A stretch of DNA of 9,196 bases from an uncultured Saprospiraceae bacterium (lineage in GTDB: Bacteria; Bacteroidota; Bacteroidia; Chitinophagales; Saprospiraceae), in NCBI GenBank assembly GCA_937930625.1, contig CALHBW010000016.1, forward strand, positions 1 to 9,196, written 5' to 3'. Below are positions 1 to 4,889 of the stretch, in pieces. Below the pieces are notes generated by a model, which ran no database searches, was not told the DNA's origin, and saw only the letters and a list, made by a program, of their open reading frames with translations. The translations under genes and the position numbers were made by a program. How positions within the stretch are numbered: position 1 is the stretch's first letter; each line of letters opens with the position of its first letter.

Positions 1-82
1 TTAATGGTTAATTTTTAACGATTAATTTTCGCGTAGCGAAAACGTATTTATTAACCATTGACCGTTTACCATTAACCATTAA
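1..82. repeat. Degenerate heptamer arrays arranged as an inverted repeat
   Basis: Bases 1-28 divide exactly into four heptamers starting with TTAA (for example TTAATGG, TTAACGA). Bases 51-78 divide into four more of the form TTAACCA / TTGACCG. The two blocks are complementary at their ends: 1-12 and 71-82 form a perfect 12-bp inverted repeat. Between them, 26-32 and 36-42 form a perfect 7-bp hairpin (TTTTCGC, loop GTA). The structure ends seven bases before the start codon at 89, so it would lie in the leader of the hydrolase mRNA or overlap its promoter. No Bacteroidota promoter match is visible in it. Its function is unknown. Confidence 0.7.
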
Positions 83-88
83 AATATT

Positions 89-835
89 ATGAAAAAGTTA
101 CTATGTTTGTGTTTTGCTTTCTCGTTAATTCAAGCCCAAGCGCAGGAAATACCCAAGAAGATTTTGTTTGTCGGGAATAGCTACACCTATTTTTGGAACT
201 TGCCGCAAACGGTAGATTTGATGATGGAGTCGGACAGCGTGACGGTAATAGATACCGACCATTCGACAGCAGGTGGTGCGAATTGGGCGCAACATTGGCG
301 CGGCGAAAAAGGACTGCAAACACAAGAACGCATCCGCAAAGGCGATTATGATGCGGTGATTTTGCAGAATCACAGTATGTCCACGATTCAACGGGCGGAT
401 AGCTTTCAAATTTTTGGTGAAAAATTATACGACTTAGCGGAATCCACAGGCGCAGAGGTGTACCTGTACATGACGTGGGCGAGAGCGTGGAATCCGTACA
501 TGCAAGAGCAGATTACGGCTGGCTACAAAAAGTTTGCGGAAAGCACGGGCGCGCACATCGTACCCGTAGGACCGGCTTGGCAACGCAGCAGCGAACTACG
601 CCCCGACCTCGCTCTGCACGACCCCGATGGCAGTCATCCCAATTCAATGGGAACTTACCTGACAGCTTGTGTTTTTTATACTGTTTTGACAGGAAAATCA
701 CCGGTAGGTTTATCACATCGACTGATTATGAAAGATGAGGAGGGCGAGACATTATATCTGACAATTCAAAGTCCGAATGATGCTTTATTTTGTCAGAAAG
801 TAGCGGAGGAAGTGGTAAGAGAAATGAGTAAATGA
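89..835 (+). CDS. Exported SGNH/GDSL-type hydrolase-like protein
   Basis: This is a 248-residue protein with a signal peptide at residues 1-19 (basic MKK, hydrophobic core, AQA before the likely cleavage site), so it acts outside the cytoplasm. The mature part starts with the SGNH block I pattern, FVGNSYTY, placing the candidate nucleophile at Ser31. Asn94 in LQNHS fits block III, and Asp180-Gly-Ser-His183 fits the DxxH block V, giving a plausible Ser-His-Asp set. SGNH enzymes cleave esters or acyl/acetyl groups on lipids and glycans, but the substrate here cannot be read. Length fits the family. The ATG at 89 is preferred because it begins the signal peptide. No Shine-Dalgarno sequence precedes it. 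It converges on the Lys/Ala-rich gene and shares its terminator hairpin. The middle of the gene is richer in G+C than either end. Confidence 0.85.
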   Translation: MKKLLCLCFAFSLIQAQAQEIPKKILFVGNSYTYFWNLPQTVDLMMESDSVTVIDTDHSTAGGANWAQHWRGEKGLQTQERIRKGDYDAVILQNHSMSTIQRADSFQIFGEKLYDLAESTGAEVYLYMTWARAWNPYMQEQITAGYKKFAESTGAHIVPVGPAWQRSSELRPDLALHDPDGSHPNSMGTYLTACVFYTVLTGKSPVGLSHRLIMKDEEGETLYLTIQSPNDALFCQKVAEEVVREMSK

Positions 836-853
836 ATAGATGATAAAATGAGT

Positions 854-889
854 AAATGGGTTGATAGTCATGCGATTATCAACCCATTT
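854..889. terminator. Bidirectional hairpin terminator between convergent genes
   Basis: Bases 854-869 pair with 874-889 over 16 bp (one G-T pair) around the four-base loop ATGC. The hairpin sits between the hydrolase stop (835) and the stop of the minus-strand gene (895), the usual place for a shared terminator. There is no strong T-run on either side, so termination may depend on stem stability or Rho. A 13-bp direct repeat (822-834 and 846-858, period 24) overlaps its left edge and includes the hydrolase stop codon. Confidence 0.65.
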
Positions 890-894
890 CTAAT

Positions 895-1206
895 TTATCC
901 TTCTTCGTTTTCTTTTCTCAATTTATCCAATTTTTTGGCTTCTTTAGCTTTTTTCTTTTCTGCCTTTTCCGCTTTCTTTGCGGCTTTAGCGGCTTTCTTT
1001 TCCGCTTTGAGTCGTTTTTTCTCAGCCTTTGCTGCTGCTTTTTCAGCTTTCATCGCTTTTTTAGCAGCTTTCAAATCGGCTTTTTGGTCTTTCATTTGGG
1101 CTTTTTCGGTTTTGAGAACTTCTTCCGTGCTTTGAGCAACGGCGGTTTGTGCAAATAGGAACATGGCAAAAAATGCCAGGACTAAAAATTTAATACGTAA
1201 TTTCAT
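895..1206 (-). CDS. Small exported Lys/Ala-rich coiled-coil protein
   Basis: This is a 103-residue protein. Residues 1-25 form a clear signal peptide (basic MKLRIK, a long hydrophobic stretch, then AVAQ). The mature part is almost entirely Lys, Ala and Glu in short repeats such as KAEKKA, which predicts a highly charged, strongly basic alpha-helix or coiled coil in the periplasm or outside the cell. There is no lipobox cysteine. The signal peptide, the stop just past the hairpin and the ATG at 1206 make it more credible than the overlapping plus-strand frame. Similar exported KA-rich proteins occur in Bacteroidota, but I know of no function for them; binding to nucleic acid or envelope polyanions is only a guess from charge. 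No promoter match is visible upstream. Confidence 0.75.
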   Translation of the reverse strand: MKLRIKFLVLAFFAMFLFAQTAVAQSTEEVLKTEKAQMKDQKADLKAAKKAMKAEKAAAKAEKKRLKAEKKAAKAAKKAEKAEKKKAKEAKKLDKLRKENEEG

Positions 1207-1240
1207 GTTTTTATTTTTATAAAAAAAATGTCGGGTGCGT

Positions 1241-1275
1241 ATTGATTATTGATTAATGTTGAATTTTGAATCGTA
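1241..1275. repeat. Five in-phase degenerate heptamers (ATTGATT / AATGTTG)
   Basis: Bases 1241-1275 split exactly into five heptamers: ATTGATT twice, then AATGTTG, AATTTTG and a decayed AATCGTA. The 18-base stretch 1254-1271 recurs exactly at 3019-3036, upstream of another minus-strand gene. Here the array lies 35-69 bases upstream of the Lys/Ala-rich protein's start codon, where promoter or leader sequence would be expected. Confidence 0.65.
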
Positions 1276-1319
1276 CAAAATTCCCTCATATTTTATACGT
1301 GTAAATTCGTATTGGTAAC

Positions 1320-1390
1320 GTAGCACAGGCTTCCAGCCTGCACGTATTTTAGCGCGTTCTATGTGTATGCAGGCTGGAAGCCTGTGTTAC
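1320..1390. repeat. REP-like palindrome doublet overlapping the nadC stop
   Basis: Bases 1320-1342 and 1368-1390 are inverted copies over 23 bp with one G-T mismatch; the inner 19 bp (1324-1342 with 1368-1386) is perfect. Each arm is itself a small palindrome, CAGGCT-TCC-AGCCTG, so the element is two head-to-head REP units around a 25-base spacer, like a BIME. The right arm contains the nadC stop codon (1387-1389). REP families of this form are often moved by Y1-type RAYT transposases, but none is in the window. No T-run follows, so a simple intrinsic terminator is unlikely, although the stem could protect the nadC mRNA 3' end. Confidence 0.8.
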
Positions 1391-2259
1391 TTTATTACTT
1401 TCAAACTCAAATCTTTGCTGTGATACGAATGTGTCAATGCGCCTACCGAAATGTAATCCACACCTGTTTCGGCAATTGGTCGTACTGTATCTAAATTGAC
1501 ACCGCCGGAGGCTTCCGTGTTGAAGGTTTCGCCAATCAATTCTACTGCCGCTCGTGTGGTTTTTAAATCAAAATTATCCAACATAATCTGCGTGACAATT
1601 CCCTCTCCAACTTGCATCACTTCACGTACTTCATCCAGATTACGGGTTTCGATAGTGAAGCCGAGTTTTAAGCCATTTTTTGCCTGATAAGTTGCCACAC
1701 TTTGAATGGCTTGCGTGATACCACCACAGGCATCAACGTGGTTATCTTTGACCATAATCCAATCGTATAATCCGAAACGGTAATTGGTCGCACCACCGAT
1801 GCGTACTGCCCATTTTTCGAGAAAGCGGAGTAGGGGAGTGGTCTTGCGGGTATCGAGCAACTTGGCGGATGTACCTTCGATTTTGTCCACAAATTCGCGG
1901 CTGAGGGTAGCGATGCCACTCATGCGCTGCATAGCATTGAGTGAAAGTCGCTCGGCTTGGAGCAAGGCGCGGGAGTTGCACTCGACTGTAAAGGCTACAT
2001 CGCCGTATTTGGCGGCTGTACCATCGGGCATCATTAAGTTAAATTCGACAGTATCATCCACGCTTTTAAAAATGCGTTGGGCAAGCGCAACACCCGCCAA
2101 CACACAGTTAGATTTGACCAGCAAACGCGCTTTTGTACGGGCATCCGCAGGGATACAGGCAAGCGAAGTGTGGTCGCCTTCGCCTACGTCTTCACGGAAA
2201 GCGCGAGTAATAAAATCATTGATTTGGAGGTCGGTAGGTTCTTGTATTAAGTGTTGCAT
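1387..2259 (-). CDS. nadC: Nicotinate-nucleotide pyrophosphorylase (carboxylating)
   Basis: Quinolinate phosphoribosyltransferase converts quinolinate and PRPP to nicotinate mononucleotide, CO2 and pyrophosphate in cytoplasmic de novo NAD synthesis. The 290-residue length is normal. Visible signatures run in order: EDVGEGDHTS (23-32), QAERLSLNAMQRMSG (101-115), LDTRKTTP (135-142), RFGLYDWIMVKDNH (161-174), IETRN (203-207), LDNF (227-230), EASGGV (249-254) and SVGALTHS (271-278). By memory-based alignment to the M. tuberculosis enzyme, Arg104, Arg138, Lys139, Arg161, Lys171, Glu204 and Asp228 match substrate-binding residues, while Tyr160 replaces the usual His. The ATG at 2259 gives the expected N-terminus. 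A candidate promoter lies about 90 bp upstream, and the stop codon falls within a REP-like element. The nadA and nadB genes are not in the window. Confidence 0.97.
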   Translation of the reverse strand: MQHLIQEPTDLQINDFITRAFREDVGEGDHTSLACIPADARTKARLLVKSNCVLAGVALAQRIFKSVDDTVEFNLMMPDGTAAKYGDVAFTVECNSRALLQAERLSLNAMQRMSGIATLSREFVDKIEGTSAKLLDTRKTTPLLRFLEKWAVRIGGATNYRFGLYDWIMVKDNHVDACGGITQAIQSVATYQAKNGLKLGFTIETRNLDEVREVMQVGEGIVTQIMLDNFDLKTTRAAVELIGETFNTEASGGVNLDTVRPIAETGVDYISVGALTHSYHSKDLSLKVIK

Positions 2260-2264
2260 GTGTA

Positions 2265-2306
2265 GTTGATAGTCATCAGTTGATAGTCCATAGTCGATAG
2301 TCGATA
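2265..2306. repeat. Six-unit heptamer array, consensus GTYGATA
   Basis: Bases 2265-2306 divide into six consecutive heptamers with no slippage: GTTGATA, a variant, GTTGATA, a variant, then GTCGATA twice. The 12-mer GTTGATAGTCAT at 2265-2276 also occurs at 860-871 in the convergent-gene hairpin. The array begins six bases upstream of the nadC start codon and fills much of the predicted nadC leader. It has no inverted partner nearby. Confidence 0.7.
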
Positions 2307-2344
2307 GATAGGACGCGAGACTGTTTTATTTCCTATATTTTTGG

Positions 2345-2373
2345 CAAAAATACGGAAAAAACCTCAACTTCAA
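2345..2373 (-). promoter_or_regulatory. Candidate Bacteroidota-type promoter for nadC
   Basis: On the minus strand, TATTTTTG (2352 down to 2345) matches the Bacteroidota -7 box TAnnTTTG exactly. Eighteen bases further upstream is a TTG (2373-2371), acceptable for the -33 element of this phylum. Transcription would start near 2338, giving a leader of about 80 bases that carries the GTYGATA heptamers. The TTG comes from the hexamer array, which offers a TTG every six bases. This is a pattern match only. Confidence 0.4.
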
Positions 2374-2478
2374 CTTCAACCGCAACCTCAAATTTGATAA
2401 GAAGAAGGGTTTGCCTTTTGCATATTAAATTTGCGGTTAAATTTGCGGTTGAGGTTGAAGTTGAGGTTGAAGTTGAAT
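2362..2478. repeat. Inverted pair of hexamer arrays (TTGAAG / TTGAGG)
   Basis: Bases 2362-2391 contain five hexamers of type CTTCAA / CCTCAA. Bases 2425-2478 contain nine hexamers of the complementary type (TTGCGG, TTGAGG, TTGAAG, TTAAAT). Bases 2362-2383 pair with 2445-2466 at 21 of 22 positions across a 61-base spacer. The period is six and translates as alternating Leu/Arg-Lys, so the open frame it creates is an artefact of the repeat. The arms lie between the nadC promoter candidate and the terminator of the next gene. Confidence 0.75.
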
Positions 2479-2505
2479 AAAAAAAGACATCTCTTGCGAG
2501 ATGCC
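2479..2505 (-). terminator. Rho-independent terminator of the DUF4783-like gene
   Basis: On the minus strand, GCATCTC-type and GAGATG arms (2503-2498 with 2493-2488, loop of four bases) are followed within two bases by seven T residues (2485-2479). The outer G2486-C2505 pair can extend the stem past one mismatch. It lies 61-87 bases beyond the stop codon at 2566 and has the classical stem plus T-tract layout. Confidence 0.75.
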
Positions 2506-2530
2506 TTCGTTCATTATTTTTTCACTAATT

Positions 2531-2558
2531 CTTATTGGAATTTGAAATTTGGTACTTG
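2531..2558. repeat. Four degenerate heptamers ending in TTG
   Basis: Bases 2531-2558 divide into CTTATTG, GAATTTG, AAATTTG and GTACTTG. The array lies in the 3' untranslated part of the DUF4783-like gene, between its stop and its terminator. A related AAATTTGGGTAC string is found within the first codons of the HTTM gene (around 4665-4680 on the minus strand), suggesting the same repeat family. The array is short and degenerate, so a chance match cannot be excluded. Confidence 0.4.
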
Positions 2559-2565
2559 GGACGCT

Positions 2566-2943
2566 TTATTCTTCTTCGATGCTGAGTTCCTGAATAAGCA
2601 GGCTCTTTTCATCGGTTTGTTTCATGTAAAAACTGACGCGATACATGGTATCGCCGATTCGCATATTGCCAATGCAATAGTGCAATTTGTCATTATTTGT
2701 GCCTCTGTGAACAAGTTTGAATGATTTAGGCGGATAATCCACAAAAAAATTCTTGACAACTTGCTCGGCTTGCGATTTGCTGTAAATGCCTTCCTCATCG
2801 AGTACGATAAGTTCGATATTTTCATCAAAATGTTCTGCAAGTGTGGCAGCATCTCCTGCACTCAATGCCTTCGCAATCACCGTAAAGTCCGGTGTGGTTT
2901 GCGTAATAGGTGCGAGCATCAGGATAAACAAAATTGTTTTCAT
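2566..2943 (-). CDS. DUF4783-like small exported NTF2-fold protein
   Basis: This is a 125-residue protein with a short signal peptide at about residues 1-16 (MKTILFILMLAPITQ). The rest fits the NTF2-like pattern of the Bacteroidota DUF4783 family: an initial helix (FTVIAKALSAGDAATLAEHF, 20-39), a strand (IELIVLDEEGIYSK), a helix (SQAEQVVKNFFVDY, 57-70), then strands including FKLVHRGTNNDKLHYCIGNM and YRVSFYMKQ. The C-terminus is acidic. Proteins of this family are, from memory, often encoded near nadC in Bacteroidota, which agrees with the order here; their role is unknown. No catalytic residue can be assigned. The ATG at 2943 starts the signal peptide. A terminator lies downstream, so it is probably transcribed separately from nadC. 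Confidence 0.8.
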   Translation of the reverse strand: MKTILFILMLAPITQTTPDFTVIAKALSAGDAATLAEHFDENIELIVLDEEGIYSKSQAEQVVKNFFVDYPPKSFKLVHRGTNNDKLHYCIGNMRIGDTMYRVSFYMKQTDEKSLLIQELSIEEE

Positions 2944-2959
2944 TCTTTAATTTAAATTT

Positions 2960-3000
2960 TGAATGGGTGATAAAATATGTTTTGGTGTTTCACTCATTCA
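2960..3000. other. Imperfect hairpin just upstream of the DUF4783-like gene
   Basis: Bases 2960-2970 pair with 2990-3000 over 11 bp (one G-T pair) around a 19-base loop. The structure ends 17 bases before the start codon of the minus-strand gene, so it would fold in the leader RNA if transcription starts upstream of it. No ligand-sensing motif is recognised. A chance inverted repeat is possible. Confidence 0.35.
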
Positions 3001-3003
3001 TTA

Positions 3004-3040
3004 TAATGTTGAATGGAATAATGTTGAATTTTGAATGACA
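3004..3040. repeat. AATGTTG / AATTTTG heptamer array
   Basis: This array is AATGTTG, an eight-base variant, AATGTTG, AATTTTG and AATGACA. It shares the exact 18-base stretch 3019-3036 with 1254-1271. Like that copy, it lies upstream of a minus-strand gene for a small exported protein. ATGTTGAATG also appears once more at about 9133. Confidence 0.6.
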
Positions 3041-3142
3041 CAAAGAATACGTCAACTAATTTTCTATAAAATCAAAACATACATTTACTCTGTCATCAAC
3101 ACATATATGCTCTAAATTGCTAATTCTATGCCAATTTTGGGA

Positions 3143-3297
3143 GGGTTACGAGTTGCGAGTTGCGAGTTGCGAGTTTTTTTTGTGTTATAGTGTTTTTTTT
3201 TGGTAAATTTAAAAACTTGATTATTAAGTAATTGAAATAGATTTTAATGAAAACACAATTAAATAACTCGCAACCCGTAACTCGCAACTCGCAACCC
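3143..3297. repeat. Inverted pair of GAGTTGC heptamer arrays
   Basis: Bases 3143-3175 are four heptamers plus five bases (GGGTTAC, then GAGTTGC three times, then GAGTT). Bases 3265-3297 are the inverted equivalent, matching at 30 of 33 positions. The 89-base spacer is very AT-rich, with T-runs at about 3174-3181 and 3193-3201. An inner complementary pair (3180-3186 with 3252-3258) would extend the fold. The right arm ends three bases from the HTTM stop codon. It could form a roughly 33-bp stem in the HTTM transcript, but no T-run follows the distal arm, so it is not a standard terminator. Confidence 0.8.
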
Positions 3298-3300
3298 GCA

Positions 3301-4698
3301 TCACTCTAATTTCTCTATCCACTGTGAATGTAAAAAGGGATGATTGGTGACTCGCGAAAGGTCGGTGTCGGGCATTACAATGGGCTGTGCAGGGTGTACT
3401 CCCATGAATTTGACATTAAAATCTGCGACCACCTGTGGAGTAGTTATACCTTTTTTGAGGGCTTCTTTTTTGAGGGCTTGGGCAACAGGCGGGATGAGGT
3501 CGGGGTAATAAATGAGGTTGTTATATTGTTTGGGAGAAAGCATTTTATTGACAGGAACAGGATATTTATTACCGTCATTATCTTTTATAAAAAAATCAAT
3601 ATCGGCTTCTTTGAGCATAATTTTCATGCGCCATGCGAAGCGTTGTCCTTCACCTGTCCAATCTACATGACCGGGATATAGCAAATGGCGAAAAGGAAAA
3701 AGTAAATGAAAAACTAAATAAACTATAATAAAACGATGAATGATAGACGATGAACGATGAACAGAGGTTTCGATAGGTGGTGTATCGTGGACTTTGGGCT
3801 GCTTGCCGAACCAACGTGCAGGTGTATTGGGTTCAAGGAAAAGAACGACAGTAGAGAGAAGTAGGAGTGGGAAAATACCGATTTCGCCGATATTCCAAAA
3901 CAACCAAAAATTTAGAAAATTGAAACCAATAAGCATCACGATGCCAAGTATTCGGGTGCGTTTCCACCAAAGCAAAAAACCAACTGAAATATCGACAATC
4001 AATCCGCCATAACTAAAAAAAGCAGCAAGGGCAGTATTACGCAAAAATTCTAAACCTGAAATATCTGCTTTTGCATGGAGGATATAATCCATTGGTTGAA
4101 AGTGAATTAGCCAATACGGATTAAGTTTATTGATACCCGCAACAAAAAACATGATAACGATTTGTGCTTTTAAGATGAATAGTTGCCAATTGGGTATATA
4201 GCTTATTGATTTTTTTTTACTATTTTTGTTAGATATTCTCCTCCAGGCTACTCCCCATGCATCTCCTCTAACGAATAGTAATAGGATAGAAAAGAGCGTG
4301 ATTAAGTAATAGTGATTATTGAAAAAACCTTTATCTATTAACCACAAGTATGTGAAACTCATCAGGAACAAGCCAACTGCATAACGATATAAAAAGCCTA
4401 TTGCAATCATTGCCGACGCTGCCAGCATGACCCACATCAATACGTTCATGGCAAGAGGCGGAAGAGGAGTAACGAATTGGAAAAAATGATACGGAAAATG
4501 AATAATAGGACGTGTGATATGATGCTCCACGAAATCGGTAGCGATAAAATGGGCAGTTTGAATAAACATCACACACCCAAATAGGATGCGAAACAATCCC
4601 AATGAAGAAGGATGTACAGGCTTGGAAAGATAAGCCGTGAAATTATATGAAAAATGACCTATATTAGACGTACCCAAATTTGATGTTTTATGAGCCAA
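3301..4698 (-). CDS. HTTM / vitamin K-dependent gamma-carboxylase family membrane protein
   Basis: This is a 465-residue polytopic protein in the inner membrane. The N-terminal half has the HTTM pattern (LFRILFG at 35-41, LIDKGFFNNHYYL at 120-132, FFVAGINKLNPYW at 184-196, then LFWNIGEIGIFP at 266-277), with about eight or nine hydrophobic segments. The C-terminal soluble part starts with LFPFRHLLYPGHVDWTGEG (333-351), the family junction signature. By memory-based alignment to human GGCX, Asp122, Asn128-His129 and Lys191 correspond to Asp153, Asn159-His160 and the catalytic base Lys218. Whether it carboxylates glutamate or only oxidises menaquinone is unknown. The apparent start is TTG at 4698. 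There is an in-frame stop four codons upstream and no ATG before Met44, which lies inside the first membrane segment; a second TTG at codon 8 is an alternative. A heptamer repeat encodes residues 313-322. Confidence 0.88.
   Translation of the reverse strand: MAHKTSNLGTSNIGHFSYNFTAYLSKPVHPSSLGLFRILFGCVMFIQTAHFIATDFVEHHITRPIIHFPYHFFQFVTPLPPLAMNVLMWVMLAASAMIAIGFLYRYAVGLFLMSFTYLWLIDKGFFNNHYYLITLFSILLLFVRGDAWGVAWRRISNKNSKKKSISYIPNWQLFILKAQIVIMFFVAGINKLNPYWLIHFQPMDYILHAKADISGLEFLRNTALAAFFSYGGLIVDISVGFLLWWKRTRILGIVMLIGFNFLNFWLFWNIGEIGIFPLLLLSTVVLFLEPNTPARWFGKQPKVHDTPPIETSVHRSSSIIHRFIIVYLVFHLLFPFRHLLYPGHVDWTGEGQRFAWRMKIMLKEADIDFFIKDNDGNKYPVPVNKMLSPKQYNNLIYYPDLIPPVAQALKKEALKKGITTPQVVADFNVKFMGVHPAQPIVMPDTDLSRVTNHPFLHSQWIEKLE
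3735..3762. repeat. Heptamer array inside the HTTM coding sequence
   Basis: Bases 3735-3762 are four in-phase heptamers, GATGAAT, a variant GATAGAC, and GATGAAC twice. On the minus strand they encode HTTM residues 313-322 (VHRSSSIIHR), in the hydrophilic linker before the last membrane segment and C-terminal domain. The seven-base period is out of step with codons, so the array is not explained by protein repetition. Confidence 0.65.
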
Positions 4699-4768
4699 GA
4701 TACAACTTTAATGAGAATCTCAAAATACCAACAAAAACTTGTATGTGTAACAAATTGCACAAACTATC

Positions 4769-4841
4769 TCACGCAGAGAACATGGAAGTACACAGAGTTG
4801 TTGATTATCAGCCCTCTGCGTACTCTGCGCCCTCTGCGTGA
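4769..4841. repeat. Inverted repeat of CTCTGCG nonamers
   Basis: Bases 4812-4838 are three nonamers ending CTCTGCG (CCCTCTGCG, TACTCTGCG, CCCTCTGCG). Bases 4769-4796 hold a decayed inverted counterpart (CGCAGAG, then CACAGAG). The outer 10 bp (4769-4778 with 4832-4841) pair perfectly. Similar CTCTGCG strings occur scattered in many unrelated bacterial genomes. It sits between the divergent HTTM and kinase genes, where both promoters are expected. The small open frame running through it has the Leu-Arg-Pro-Leu-Arg pattern typical of this repeat and is not a gene. Confidence 0.75.
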
Positions 4842-4889
4842 AAATCATTTATTGTGTAATTGGTTATACACACCAAAAACTTCACTACT

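Noticed and set aside
848..1135. Plus-strand open frame rich in Phe, Ala and Ser
   Set aside because: It is the complement of the Lys/Ala-rich exported protein. The minus-strand frame has a signal peptide and fits the terminator, and this frame starts inside the hairpin region.
1320..1390. REP doublet as an intrinsic terminator of nadC
   Set aside because: The stem is strong, but no T-run follows it on the minus strand and the stop codon lies within the arm.
2431..2724. Plus-strand 97-codon frame starting with alternating Leu/Arg/Lys
   Set aside because: Its N-terminus is the translated hexamer array and the remainder is antisense to the DUF4783-like gene.
3036..3100. Promoter for the DUF4783-like gene (TATTCTTTG on the minus strand)
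   Set aside because: It has one base too many between TA and TTTG, and the nearest TTTG lies 23 bases upstream, so the match is too loose to report.
3143..3297. Possible CRISPR-like array
   Set aside because: The units are 7 bp with no spacers between them, in inverted blocks. No cas gene is present.
4860..4889. Kinase start at the TTG at 4860
   Set aside because: The ATG at 4890 gives a normal N-terminus (MPDIFYELSR) ahead of the first membrane segment, and the ten extra residues look like leader sequence.
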